A stretch of DNA of 64,000 bases, from positions 335,286,742 to 335,350,741 of the forward strand of contig NC_134357.1 of NCBI RefSeq assembly GCF_048569485.1, written 5' to 3'. The stretch's first letter is position 1. The number at the start of each line of letters is the position of its first letter. This stretch comes from Anomaloglossus baeobatrachus. Lineage: Eukaryota; Chordata; Amphibia; Anura; Aromobatidae. Made by a program: the position numbers and the translations under genes. Under the pieces are notes generated by a model. That model worked only from the letters and a program-made list of their open reading frames with translations. It made no database searches and was not told the origin of the DNA. Below, in pieces: positions 1-31,811 of the stretch.

Positions 1-617
1 AGCAGCAGCACTGAGGACCTAAGAACTAGCAACATATAGAACCTGCTGCCAAGGAACGTTCCTAAAGGTGCATTAAATACTTGATGCCTTTCAGCCGAGC
101 TGAGAGGCACTTCCTGGTCAGGCCGTACTGGCCCTTTAAGAAAATGAGGTGTCCGCGCATGAACCCTATGGGCATTCCCAGAAGACCTGTGCAGCATGCG
201 CAGGCCCTGGGAGACAGCAGTATGGACCAGGGATGGGGCAACCACCGATGGGCCACCGGTAGGGTGGGATTGCATTTTCTGTGTGTAAATCACAGCTATA
301 TGTGTTTTTACTCATCTTCTTCGTACTTTTTAATGGAATTTTTTTTGCAAGACATTTGCAGTGAAAACATGTCAAAAACACACCCTATTGCTACAAACCA
401 TATTTTAATTAAAAATGCACCAAAAGACAAGCATAAAAAGTGTGAAAAACTACATCAAGACAGAGTTATGTGCTCTTATAAAACATTCCATGTGCCTTTT
501 ACAAGCATTTTTATAGGTAGATTTTTCCGCCAGAAATAATCTATGGCAAATATCCCGTAAGAGCTATTTTAACTTTTTTTTTTAACGTTTCCTATTAATC
601 TTTTTTTTTCTTTGTAG
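1..617. other. L3MBTL1 intron; weak LTR-like GC-rich fragment at 75-250
   Basis: The part around 125-215 (GGCCCTTTAAGAAAATGAGG, then CGCGCATG and GCATGCGC) resembles the layout of the Gypsy LTR at 31560-31620. It may be an old LTR fragment; the call is weak. The remainder to 617 is AT-rich with no recognised feature. Confidence 0.25.
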
Positions 618-21261
<20,644 letters not shown>

Positions 21262-22787
21262 CTGACCTCTGGCTGATGCAGTAAATCCTGTAATCCTTCA
21301 TTACCAATGTGCTGTATCACATTGAATGCCCTCTCTACAGAGCAAGTATGGTTTACGAGGACGCTAAATATGAGCAATTTCTCCTGGGACTTCAGTACTA
21401 AGTACTACCTGAACAGTCTATAGCCTGTAAAGACCGCTGATAAGTCTTGAGAACTTTTGTCCACCAGATGGTGCTATACGACACAGTTTATGTATGGACA
21501 CCAACGGATAGAAGTCACCTGCCCTACTGAACACTCAAAATGCCTGTCTGTGTGGCGGAGGACAGTCGTGAGAGCAGACATACTCTGGTCACGACTCTTG
21601 CCTTTGCACTGTATTCCTCATTCATCTTCTACTCTGACCCTTTATCTATGTCGTTTGGGTTGTTGCCTGCTTTTTCTGGCTTCTCTCCATCTGTGTGAAG
21701 AGTTTTCTTTTAGCTGTCTCATTTCTTTCAGTTTTACATATCAGTAAGAACACACCTGGCTGCATGAAAGTCTGGAACTGATTATTTCTGCGCTTTTGTA
21801 ATTTCCCATAAAAAATGCCCAAACACTGAGGGATTATTCATTAACCAGCCGAACTCCAGGCGCTCCTTGAGAGAAATATATTTGACCTTCACATTGTCCC
21901 CCACCCCTCTTTCCACCACACCAACCTCCTCCTCTGCCTCCTCCTCCTCCCGGCTACTTTCACCCCACCTCCTTAAGCTCAAAAACAAGACTTGTTGTTA
22001 GTTAAAGGTAATTCGGGGTCGTAGACGCCTGTGAGAGTGGACCGCCCCCCCTCCGAGACATAGCACTTTGCAGGTAGGACCGTACGCTCGATAACCATGT
22101 AATGAGGTGGATTTTTTGAGAAGTGGATGGGTCATTGACAGAAAGGGTTAACAGTAATATCTTTATGGTGTGCTTCTGGGTCTGCAGTGGCAGGTAAATA
22201 TATGGGGCTGTAAAGTTATTTCTGCCGGATAATAAAACAATCACGCTATCTGTAACGTAAATGTTGCATACCCAAAATGCCCACCTGAGGCGAATTGGCG
22301 CAACATGGGGTCTGCACCACTCTGACTGCTTCGATATGCCAATAGGGCTACTGGAATAGCAATTTTTAGCGTATGGGACAAATATGTAAAATCCGATAGC
22401 CAAATCACTATTACTATTGAGTCAATGCGTAAAACTATAGGAAAAAGTCATAAATGTAGGTGGTAACCAAAACCAGCAGTAGGTATGAAAGGGGCAACAT
22501 GTGCAAGATAGTGCAAAATGTCAAAGTATGGAGCAGTATGAAATATTTTATGATGAGGAAAATGTGTCATGTAACCGTCACTGTGTCGTAGCGACATTGT
22601 TTGCCGATGTTAGTACCCGGCGTAATGATAAAGCAGAACGTTTGGCAGTCTTATATAAGATTTGCCAACTGATTGATGTGGCCCTGCTGCACAAGTCCAC
22701 TGATCAGGTGAGTGGTGAATGGATAATGTTTCTAACTATAGATGTAGCAGTGCCGGATGTGTTAAGTAACTTATATAAGAAAATGTA
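21262..22787. other. L3MBTL1 3' UTR and unrecognised intergenic sequence
   Basis: The 3' UTR starts here. 22008-22787 is moderately CpG-containing sequence with no recognised family. Confidence 0.4.
22231..22236 (+). other. Candidate poly(A) signal AATAAA for L3MBTL1
   Basis: The only canonical AATAAA I see in the first kilobase after the L3MBTL1 stop. It would give a 3' UTR of about 1 kb. No transcript evidence is available in the sequence. Confidence 0.25.
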
Positions 22788-22863
22788 CAACTATGAAAGA
22801 ACACAACACATGGGAAAGAGTGGGCACAACTACACCAAACATGTACTGGAAAATCCAGAATAA
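22501..22863 (+). other. Unrecognised open frame
   Basis: ATG-initiated 120-codon frame with fairly protein-like composition (FYDEENVSCNRHCVVATLFA, RRNDKAERLAVLYKICQLID). I do not recognise a family. Its last codons run into the foldback insertion at 22805. Could be a relic exon or chance; no splice or promoter evidence. Confidence 0.25.
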
Positions 22864-23330
22864 TGGAATGAAGCAAGAGGAGTCCCTTGTTGCATGCAAA
22901 AAGTGTGAAAAAGTTTATTAATAACACAGAGAAATATTATTAAGAACACTTAAAACTGGGAAAGATCAAAGGGGTGATCCACCCATGAACAGTTTAGCAC
23001 ATCACCACTGAAACCTCATGGAATAATACAGATGGAATAAATCACATAGGCTCAAAAATAACAGTACCAGAGAACAGTATACAGCAATACATAGTCACCA
23101 AATGTAGGACTAACATAAATATGGTACAGATCAGAGAGAGCCAATACAATACCAGATGAGTAAATAATGAGAGAGGAGATGTGAGTGCGCTTGCCCCACG
23201 CGTTACGCCACCATGTGTGGCTTCATCAGGGGTAAATGAAGTAGTGACCAGAGCCTAGATATATATATACAAAAGGACCATAGATAATTACTGACCGGTG
23301 TGTTGAATATACCGCTCACCAAACAAACAA
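22799..23330. repeat. Left arm of near-perfect 532-bp inverted repeat
   Basis: Gapless reverse complement of 23396-23927; reading by eye I find one mismatch (in ACTTAAAACTGGG). Contains a minus-strand hammerhead-like motif at 23194-23232. Confidence 0.92.
23194..23232 (-). ncRNA. Hammerhead-like core, mirror copy
   Basis: Exact reverse complement of the motif at 23494-23532, in the left arm of the foldback insertion. Confidence 0.42.
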
Positions 23331-23395
23331 CTGCTGAATGCACGCCCACAGCCTGGTTCCAGCTTACATGGAGGTTACAGAGGATTCCGCCCTCC

Positions 23396-23927
23396 TTGTT
23401 TGTTTGGTGAGCGGTATATTCAACACACCGGTCAGTAATTATCTATGGTCCTTTTGTATATATATATCTAGGCTCTGGTCACTACTTCATTTACCCCTGA
23501 TGAAGCCACACATGGTGGCGTAACGCGTGGGGCAAGCGCACTCACATCTCCTCTCTCATTATTTACTCATCTGGTATTGTATTGGCTCTCTCTGATCTGT
23601 ACCATATTTATGTTAGTCCTACATTTGGTGACTATGTATTGCTGTATACTGTTCTCTGGTACTGTTATTTTTGAGCCTATGTGATTTATTCCATCTGTAT
23701 TATTCCATGAGGTTTCAGTGGTGATGTGCTAAACTGTTCATGGGTGGATCACCCCTTTGATCTTTCCCAGTCTTAAGTGTTCTTAATAATATTTCTCTGT
23801 GTTATTAATAAACTTTTTCACACTTTTTGCATGCAACAAGGGACTCCTCTTGCTTCATTCCATTATTCTGGATTTTCCAGTACATGTTTGGTGTAGTTGT
23901 GCCCACTCTTTCCCATGTGTTGTGTTC
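23396..23927. repeat. Right arm of near-perfect 532-bp inverted repeat
   Basis: Mirror of 22799-23330. Contains the plus-strand motif at 23494-23532 and AATAAA near 23806. Confidence 0.92.
23494..23532 (+). ncRNA. Hammerhead-like core, degenerate
   Basis: CCC + CTGATGA (23497-23503) + a 5-bp stem GCCAC/GTGGC with a 5-nt loop + GTAA + CGCGTG + GGG. The GAAA box reads GTAA and the base at the cleavage position is G, so this copy is unlikely to cleave. Mirrored on the minus strand at 23194-23232. Confidence 0.45.
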
Positions 23928-24019
23928 TATGTTCTAATTATGGGTTGGAGCACACTTCCATAATCTATTTATTTAAGGTGGTGCCGTCCCCATTTGTTTC
24001 TTCAACTATGAAAGAACAC

Positions 24020-26028
24020 TGTCAAGTCACCAGAAGTTGTCAAAGTGGCACCATTGGTTATTTGTAAGTGTAAAGACCAAATGCAGCAGTACTGACATGG
24101 TAGTAGCCCTGGTGGGCATAGTTTTGGTAGTGCCATCCAATTCTGCTTACCTAATGTTTATGGGTGAACCTTAGGTGTAGGCTGGTTTCTGCCCAACGTA
24201 GGACATTCCTATTCTTTATAGACGTCTAGCGGCCAAGGTCCTCGGAGGTGACAGGTCTTGTTATTGTCTTCTATGCTGATTGCTAGCAGTTTGACAGGTG
24301 AACAATGTGGAGTGCGAGGGGAGAAAGTGCTGCAGGAAATAATCCTGCGAGTGGTCACACTGTGTACACAACAATGGATGTCCTCACATATGAAGACAAG
24401 ATTATCTTGTTTCAGTGCTCACTTGACATCTTGCTTACCTCCCAACATATGACGTTCCTGGTTTTGTACACAGCAATTTTAACCCCTTAAGGATGCGGCC
24501 TGAAGCAAGTAAAGTAATAATAACTTTTTTAGATTTTTTTTTTTATTGTCGCATTCCTGGAGCCATAGTTTGTTTTTGTTTTACCAGCGTAGATGTATGA
24601 GGCTTGTTTTTTGCGATATATAGTGTTACCATTTTAGAGTACATATAACCTATTAGTTAAAGGGGTATTCCAAGCTCCAAGATCCTATCCCAATATGTAG
24701 TAAGTGTAGTGATAATAAATTTAGCACATACCTCCAATTAGAAATGTAGTATAGTTTTCCTGATATAGCCATGTCTCTTACTTCATGTGCAGGGTAATGC
24801 AGCTTAGGTATGAATGGTTATGAGCAGAGCAACTAACTAGCTGTCACTTTATGAGGGGACATAACCGTGGTATAAGCTGCAATGCCCTGCACATGAGGTA
24901 AGAGACATGGCTATATCATTAGAACTATATTACATTGCTAATTGGACGTATTTGCTAATATTACGTATAAGTGTTGACTTTATCCTCTGGTTCAGTACGA
25001 TTATGGCAGTTATGCAGTGGGGGTTGCGATGGGCTGACAGAGGGAGAGTATATGATGAGTTAAACAAGCTCTGGTCCCAGCAAATGTAGCTGGAGCACAG
25101 CTGTATAGTCCAGCCGGCTCCCCCTGCAAACGTCAAGGACACAAGGTCTGTATCCGCACTATCCCTGGGAGGTACATGCACGCAGGCTTGGACTGGCCCA
25201 CAGGAGAACCGGAGAATTCACCGGTGGGCCCCTTTGCAGTACAACGTCTCTAACATAATCAGTAGTAAGCACAATACACTTGTTTCACTATGTACAGACA
25301 AAGGAAGCATCTCATTCATTTTACAAACTACCCAGTATTATTATTGCATAGAGGTTATAGGTAAATATGTGAATGTAATACTTGCATGTAATTGAACAGT
25401 GGTCCCCCAAAGTCAGTTACTGGTGGGCCCCTCGCAGTCTGAAACTACGATGCACGTCCTGACTTATTAAGTTCCTCCTCCGCATCAGAAAGTACATGTA
25501 GGTCCATTTGTGTTAAAAGTGTAATAAGACAGAGTATAAAGGCTAAAGAGTTTCTTCTGGCCATAGACAACGTCTATGTAGTAAGGATGTGTGCTCATTA
25601 AAGTGCCACATTTATTAATATGGTGCACCTTAGTCCTGCTTGCTTTTGGATCAAGACTAATATATGAAATGACCATATTTGAAGATTTCCCCCTTAATGT
25701 TTAAATCTAGTTTTTCCAGATCTCAGCTTGCTGTAAGTGAATGGGAACATTGAAATGCTGGAAGTTGAACAGATACTTCTCACAGCTGAGCTTGCTACAA
25801 AAATGTCTAACAGAATCTGCAAGCTGAAAAAATCAGCAGCAGAAATCTCTCTTCTGTTGGTATGTACTCATACATTGTAGGACACTATATCAGTATATGG
25901 ATGAAGAAGGAGTCCAGGTGGGTAATGGGTCATTCCCACACCAGCCTTTCATGGCTGAGCCAGAGGTCTGTGTGACAGGAGAGTGGGTCTCCCTAAAACA
26001 GCCGAATGTGGTGTGCTCTGTGGATTCC
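24020..26028. other. Intergenic sequence; palindromic repeat at 24657-24965
   Basis: 24657-24965 opens AAAGGGGTATTCCAAGCTCC and has facing copies of TATAGCCATGTCTCTTAC / GTAAGAGACATGGCTATAT, so it is an inverted-repeat element whose right end is unclear. 25180-25440 (GGCCCACAGGAGAACCGG, GGTGGGCCCC) resembles a dispersed repeat. Nothing else recognised. Confidence 0.45.
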
Positions 26029-26032
26029 TTAA

Positions 26033-27034
26033 AGGGAACCTGTCAGCAGAAATTTCGCCCAAAACCTAAAAGATTCCCCCTCTGCAGCTCCTGGGCTGCA
26101 TTCTAGAAAGGTCCCTGTTATTATTGTGCCCCCTGTGAGACCAAAATAAAGGCTTTATAAAGTGGTACCTTTTTGTATTCAGATAGTGTAAATGGGACAC
26201 GGGGGCGGGCTCTCTGCCGTCCGTTATTCTGCCTCCTGGTCCTGTATGCCGCCCCCATCGCTCCTTTCTATAGCTGATGCACCGCCCACTGCTCCAGCCA
26301 TCTCTGCGCATGCCCAGTGCCAGTCTCACGGGACTGAGCAGTGTGACCGCTGGTGACGTGTGCGCAGGCAAGTGATTATGGGCGGGGCTGTGATTGTTAT
26401 CAGCAAGTACCCGCCCATAATCTCGTGAGAGCGCAAACCTCACCAGCGGTCAGACACACTGTGCTCAGGGTAGTGCTAGACTGCATGGGCTGCTTCCAGG
26501 GATGACGTCCCTTTTGTCACGTGATAGGGGCGTGTTCAAAATACTATCACGTGACAAAAGGGACGTCATCCCTGGAAGCAGCCCATACAGTCTAGCACTA
26601 CCCTGAGCACAGTGTGACCGCTGGTGAGGTTTGCGCGCTCTCGAGATTATGGGCGGGTACTTGCTGATAACAATCACAGCCCCGCCCATAATCACTTGCC
26701 TGCGCACACGTCACCAGCGGTCACACTGCTCAGTCCCGTGAGACTGGCACTGGGCATGCGCGGTGATGGCTGGAGCAGTGGGCGGTGCATCAGCTATGGA
26801 GAGGAGCGATGGGGGCGGCATACAGGACCAGGAGGCAGAATAACGGACGGCAGAGAGCCCGCCCCCGTGTCACATTTACACTATCTGAATACAAAAAGGT
26901 ACCACTTTATAAAGCCTTTATTTTGGTCTCACATGGGGCACAATAATAACAGGGACCTTTCTAGAATGCAGCCCATGAGCTGCAGAGGGGGAATCTTTTA
27001 GGTTTTGGGCGAAATTTCTGCTGACAGGTTCCCT
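26033..27034. mobile_element. T2/Kolobok-like palindromic element, 1.0 kb
   Basis: TTAA flanks at 26029-26032 and 27035-27038; ends AGGGAACCTGTCAGCAG and its complement. Arms 26033-26527 and 26544-27034 are near-perfect inverses around GGGCGTGTTCAAAATA. GC-rich interior (GGGGGCGGGCTCTCTGCCG). The matching open frames on the two strands are copies of one arm, not genes. Confidence 0.85.
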
Positions 27035-27063
27035 TTAACTCTCATTGAGGTCCGTATGACTTA

Positions 27064-28531
27064 GGCCTCCTTCACATATCCGTGTTTCCAGTACATTACA
27101 TAATTACATAGGTTGAAAAAAGACCTAGGTCCATCTAGTTTAACCTTCCTCCACCAATTGTACATTTTGCCATTAAGTCATTTAACCGACAATGTTGTGT
27201 GTAGTGAGGAAATCATCCAGCCCTTTTTTAAAAGCTGTTATAGTGTCTGCCATTACTACCTCTTGTGGTAGGGCATTCCACAGTCTGACTGCTCTAACTG
27301 TAAAGAACCCTTTCCTATTTAGCTGCCGAAATCGCTTTTCTTCCACTCACACTGTATGCCCCCTGGTCCTTAGTATTGTCTTTGGAAGGAATAAGTCATG
27401 TAAATACTTGTACATACATATAAATGAGATCTCCTCTGAGACGTCTTTTTTCTAAGCTAAACAAATCCAACTTTTCCAACCTGTCATCATATGGGAGTTC
27501 TTCCATTCCTTGTAGTAGTCTAGTTGCCCACCTTTGAACTGACTCTAACTTCTAAATATCCTTTTTAAAATGTGGAGCCCAAAACTGGATCTCATATTCC
27601 AGGTGTGGCCTTACAAGTGATTTATAGAGGGGTAACAATACGTTGGGATCACGAGATCTAATCTCTCTTTTAATACATCCTAAAATCTTGTTTGCTTTAG
27701 CAGCTGCTGCTTGACACCGAGTGCTGATGCTCAGCTTATTTGTAATGAGAATACCCAAGTCCTTCTCCTGTTCTGTAGTCCCGAGTTTACTTCCATTTAA
27801 TGTATATGCAGATATAGGATTTCTCCGTCCTAGGTGCATTACTCTACATTTATCAACATTATATCTCATTTGCCAAGTGTCTGCCCATTCTAACATCTTA
27901 TCCAGATCTTTTTGTAATATTGTACTACTAAGGTCAGTTTTTAATATCCTACATAGTTTGGGGTCGTCAGCAAAGACTGACACTTTACTATCAATCCCAT
28001 CCAGAAGGTCATTAATAAAGAGATTAAACAGCATCGGTCCTAGCACAGATCCCTGCGGCACCCCACTGCTGACTATAGCCCATTTAGAGAATGTACCATT
28101 AATGACAACTCTTTGTTTCCTATCTTTTAGCGAATTCCTTACCCAGTTGCATATAGTTTCCCCCAGTCCTTGCTTATGGAGCTTCAGTATAAGGCTATTA
28201 TGTGGTACAGTATCAAATGCCATTGCAAAGTCCAAAGAAATCGTGTTGTATGCATTTTTTTCACGAATACCACCTGTACCCATTATAACTTATGCTGCTA
28301 TGAACATGACACTGAGGCAAGTCTGTTTTTTTATGGCAGCATGGGTAACCAGGATCCAATACTCATCTATGGGTCCGTGAAAAAACATCATATCTGTGAA
28401 AATCAACGATAACAAACTGATAGTAAAAACAGACACATGAATGGCACATGGATGACACACGGATGACACACTGACTGATACCGGTACCATTTCATAACGT
28501 ACTTTTTTTATACAGACATGTGAAGGAGGTC
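27064..28531. mobile_element. PIF/Harbinger-like MITE split by a CR1 insertion
   Basis: Ends GGCCTCCTTCACATATC and (inverted) GACCTCCTTCACATGTC, TTA on both sides (27061-27063, 28532-28534). Only 27064-27095 and about 28291-28531 belong to the MITE; the middle is a CR1 fragment. Confidence 0.7.
27096..28290 (-). mobile_element. CR1-like LINE fragment with reverse transcriptase
   Basis: Minus frame 27552-28283 covers RT motifs: SLDFAMAFDTVPHNSLILKL, SGVPQGSVLGPMLFNLFIND, the FADD catalytic box (FADDPKL), LYKSLVRPHLEYEIQFWAPH. The 3' part 27096-27550 carries GGTTGAAAAAAGACCTAGGT typical of CR1 tails. 5'-truncated at about 28290; the C-terminal part has decayed. Confidence 0.85.
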
Positions 28532-30449
28532 TTACGGAAAGAATGTAGCAGATGCTATCGGCTGAGCCGTTTCTGTAATTCTTATTCACTTTCATGGGGA
28601 TGAAGGGAGCACTGTATCACAGCTTTTATTGGATGTTAATGGAGCTCTGAATGACTATGATGGGAATTAACCTTTAATGCATGGAAAATTATCTAAACTG
28701 TGAACAATTGAAAAGCCTATAAAAATGGTATAAAGCCAATATAGGGTATAACAGGAGAAAATGGAAATGAAGTGTGGCTTCTATCATCGATGCTGAAATT
28801 GGCCGGTGAAAGGATGCAGGAGACAGATGATTTGTGTTGGTTTAGTTTCTACGTGTTTCAAGGTTCTCCAATTTCTTCATCAGAAAACATCTCATTATAC
28901 CACAATAGGGTATAAATACATGAACAATTATTAGTACATACTGTATACCAATAAAAGGTTAAAAGTAGATGGGTCACACAAGGAGGGAGATAGCTGATGT
29001 GAACTCTCAGTATGCTCAGGTTTACAGGTCCTGGATACATCACTGATAGCAAGTAGGGATCTATGTAGAAAAAGTGCTACTGATGAGTTAGATATGTCCT
29101 ACTTCCAATAAACCAAAAAAAGACTTTTACAGGAACTTGCATAGACCCCTTAAAGGACTTGTCCCATCATGACAATCTCTTTCTGCCCATAGGACATAAA
29201 TGAGGAGCGATGCCCATTTTCTAAATTAGTTGGCTATAAATTAAAGATAGGAAATGTGTTGGGATACCAGCTCTCCAAGATTATGGGCTGTCATTTACAA
29301 AGAGCTTTTAAGGTATCGTCCTGATGGTGGATCTTTGGTGTTATTTGTGCAATAACACTTCTGTTATCTGTACAATCCACTCCTGGTTTAGAGCAAAAAT
29401 ACTGCGGAGAAACAGCCTCAGCTTCCCTGAATCATGAGTTTATTGTGGCCTAATAATAGGTACATACCACAGAATGCAGAGGAACCGCCTTAAATAAGAG
29501 TTCCCTATGCAGTAATGTTACGCTCACATGTTTTACTGAGTATTTGTCGAACAGGCTGCCACTAGTTCCAGTCAGTCTATTGCAGTTCCAAAATGTCTAT
29601 GTTCCTATGTCTTACAGGATTGTCTGCACACAAAAAATGACATGACTACCGTACTAATTTACACAGATCTCAACAGTCACATAGGTTTATGAGATGCACA
29701 GGGAGCAATGCTGGAGTTGGGGTGCAGATCAGATCTTGATTAGCAGAGGAGAAAGACACTCTGCTGCACAGAGACCTCTCTTTTCTCTGCTGTCAATCAA
29801 GAAGCCATTGGTAGCACCGACGAGAGAAGCAAGAAGGAGCTACTATAGACTGCAAGTGCACTGATACACCCACCAGTGCACTTGCACACATAATTTGCAT
29901 ATCAATAAAAGCAGACTTGGGCAGTGTTACTAACTGAGCTCGCTGATATGAGCTTATGCATCAGACAAGTGCTATGTGATGGTTTATTGGATATCACTCA
30001 AAACAATGTTATTCTATGGGGCAGTGTTAAGTAATGGTTTTGTTCTCATGCCGATTCGGAATGATAAAGAAAAGCGCAGTATGCTGCCATTTGGAGTGCA
30101 AGTTGGATAGCACGCACCCATTCAAGTCTATGGGTGCATGCAAATCATAACATTGTACTCGCATGATATCCGAGTGCAGTCTGATTTCCGCATAATGGAG
30201 AACATAGAGAAATTTTCTTCTCCATCTTCTCCTGCAGTGTGCTATGATTCTCTGATGCAATAGAATTGGATCCCACTATGTTGACACTCTGCTTAAACTC
30301 GGATCAAAGTTTGATCAGAGTGTCATTACCATATTTGATCTGATTCTCCCTCCGGCCATAGGTTCACTGAAAATGGAAGATTAAAATTGAATGCATAAAT
30401 AGATCCCATTTGCATGAATATCATTACAGTTACTAGTATTACGACTTTG
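28532..30449. other. Intergenic sequence, one hammerhead-like motif
   Basis: Apart from the motif at 28845-28888, I recognise nothing firm: AT-rich sequence, short inverted words such as AGTGCACTTGCA near 29850-29890. Confidence 0.4.
28845..28888 (-). ncRNA. Hammerhead-like core
   Basis: Minus strand: GTTTT + CTGATGA + 17 nt (AGAAATTGGAGAACCTT) + GAAACACGTA + GAAAC. GTTTT pairs with GAAAC (one G-T) as stem I, the GAAA box and a GTA site are present. Stem II is weak and ACACGT is not self-complementary, so this copy looks decayed. Confidence 0.45.
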
Positions 30450-31070
30450 TAGTTTGTATATGCCTGTATGCACATCCTGGACGTGCTCCTAATGAGTCTG
30501 GATGAAATCCTGGGAGGTCTCCAGAACTGAACATCAGTGGACAGTCTGTGTCACTGGTTGCTCTAAAAAATGTATCAGAGGTTCTCCATTAGTTCCAGAT
30601 TTGAGAAATGTGAAAGACTGTCAATGGCATCAAAGTCTTCATCATGCAGCATCTTCTTACACACTATGGCCACAGGACCTGAGGCCAGCTACTGTACTGC
30701 ACCAACATAAAGTCTGATAATAGCCCAAAGAATTTCATCCCGGTACCTAACATGTAAGGGTTCTGTTCATTTTCATGTGGAGGGTTGTGCAAAACTATCA
30801 AGGCTATGCATCGACAGACCATCACTGATCCAGCTCATGCTTGATGATGTTGCAGGCAACATAATATTCACCAAAACATCTCCACACTTTTTCATGTGTA
30901 TCACATGTGGACAATGTGAACCTGCTCTCATCTGTAAAGAGAACCAGACACCAATGGAGAAACTGCCAATTGAGTTGTAGTGTGTTGGGCTATGAAAAGA
31001 AGTCCCACTACATGATATTGGACCTTCATGCCACACTCATGGAGTCTGTTTCTGCAAGATTGGTTCGATA
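30450..31070 (-). mobile_element. Decayed Tc1/mariner fragment
   Basis: On the minus strand 30800-30950 reads LFTDESRFTLSTCDTHEKVW, then CFGEYYVACNIIKHELDQ and a stop: the first DDE aspartate region of a Tc1/mariner transposase. Frames are broken and ends were not found. The Gypsy element inserted at its edge. Confidence 0.6.
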
Positions 31071-31075
31071 CATGC

Positions 31076-31810
31076 TGTCAGGGCCAGGCGGTCGGGCAGA
31101 CCCAGGAGGTGGATCCACTGGGCCGAACTCTAAGATGGTGGTAAGGAGTCCGGTAGCTGCAGCAGTATGGGCAGTAGAACAGTCCGTGCAAGTGAAGGTA
31201 CCGAAGAAGTCCCTGGGACCACGGAGTCACGGATGGTGGTCCGGGTGACGTAGCTCAGGTTCGGAAGCCGAGATGATGTCAGGCGGGGTCCGGAACCTTT
31301 TGGAGCGAGATGACGGGTCACTGCAGGGATCCGAGATGGTACGGACTGTCAGATGGCAGACGGACAGCGTGCGGGGTTCGGGATTCAGCAGGCCCGGCTG
31401 GCGAGGCAGGATCAGCTCTAGAAGAGAGATACGTGAGTATGGCAAGACGACACAAGGAGACCTGACTCCTAGCTTGGAAAACACGAAGATCAGGCCCCGC
31501 CCCCTTGGACACTAACCCCCTTTATACCCTGTACCTGTTCAACCTCATTTCCTGTTAATGGACGCTGGCCCTTTAGGAAAGGGTCAGTGACCGCGCGCGC
31601 GCCCTAATGCGCATGCGCGCCGCCCGGGTGCCAGAAGCCAGGGAAGGAGGCTGAGAGGAAGACGCAGGGGAGCCGGCCAGATCCTGGGAAGCCGTCGGGC
31701 GCCGGAATCGGGCACCAGGGGGCCTGGGAAGGACGGGCACCGGAGGCTGGAGAGCGGGGAGCGTGGCAGGTGAGCCGGGGAGCGGGGGTGAGGACCCGGG
31801 GAGCGTGACA
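31076..31810 (-). repeat. 3' LTR of the Gypsy element
   Basis: Same length as the other LTR and almost identical to it; preceded on the element's sense strand by a G-rich purine tract. Confidence 0.95.
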
Positions 31811-31811
31811 G

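Larger units (their letters stand above)
22805..24002. mobile_element. Foldback insertion with 532-bp arms and 17-bp flanking repeat
   Basis: The 17-mer CAACTATGAAAGAACAC occurs at 22788-22804 and again at 24003-24019, as expected for a target-site duplication. Between them lie two arms (22799-23330 and 23396-23927; six bases overlap the flank by chance), a 65-bp loop and a 75-bp T-rich-ended tail. A long duplication suggests retroposition (LINE or Penelope-like) rather than cut-and-paste. Non-coding. Confidence 0.75.

Noticed and set aside
26066-27001. Two near-identical 125-residue frames on opposite strands
   Set aside because: They are the two arms of the palindromic T2-like element read in mirror.
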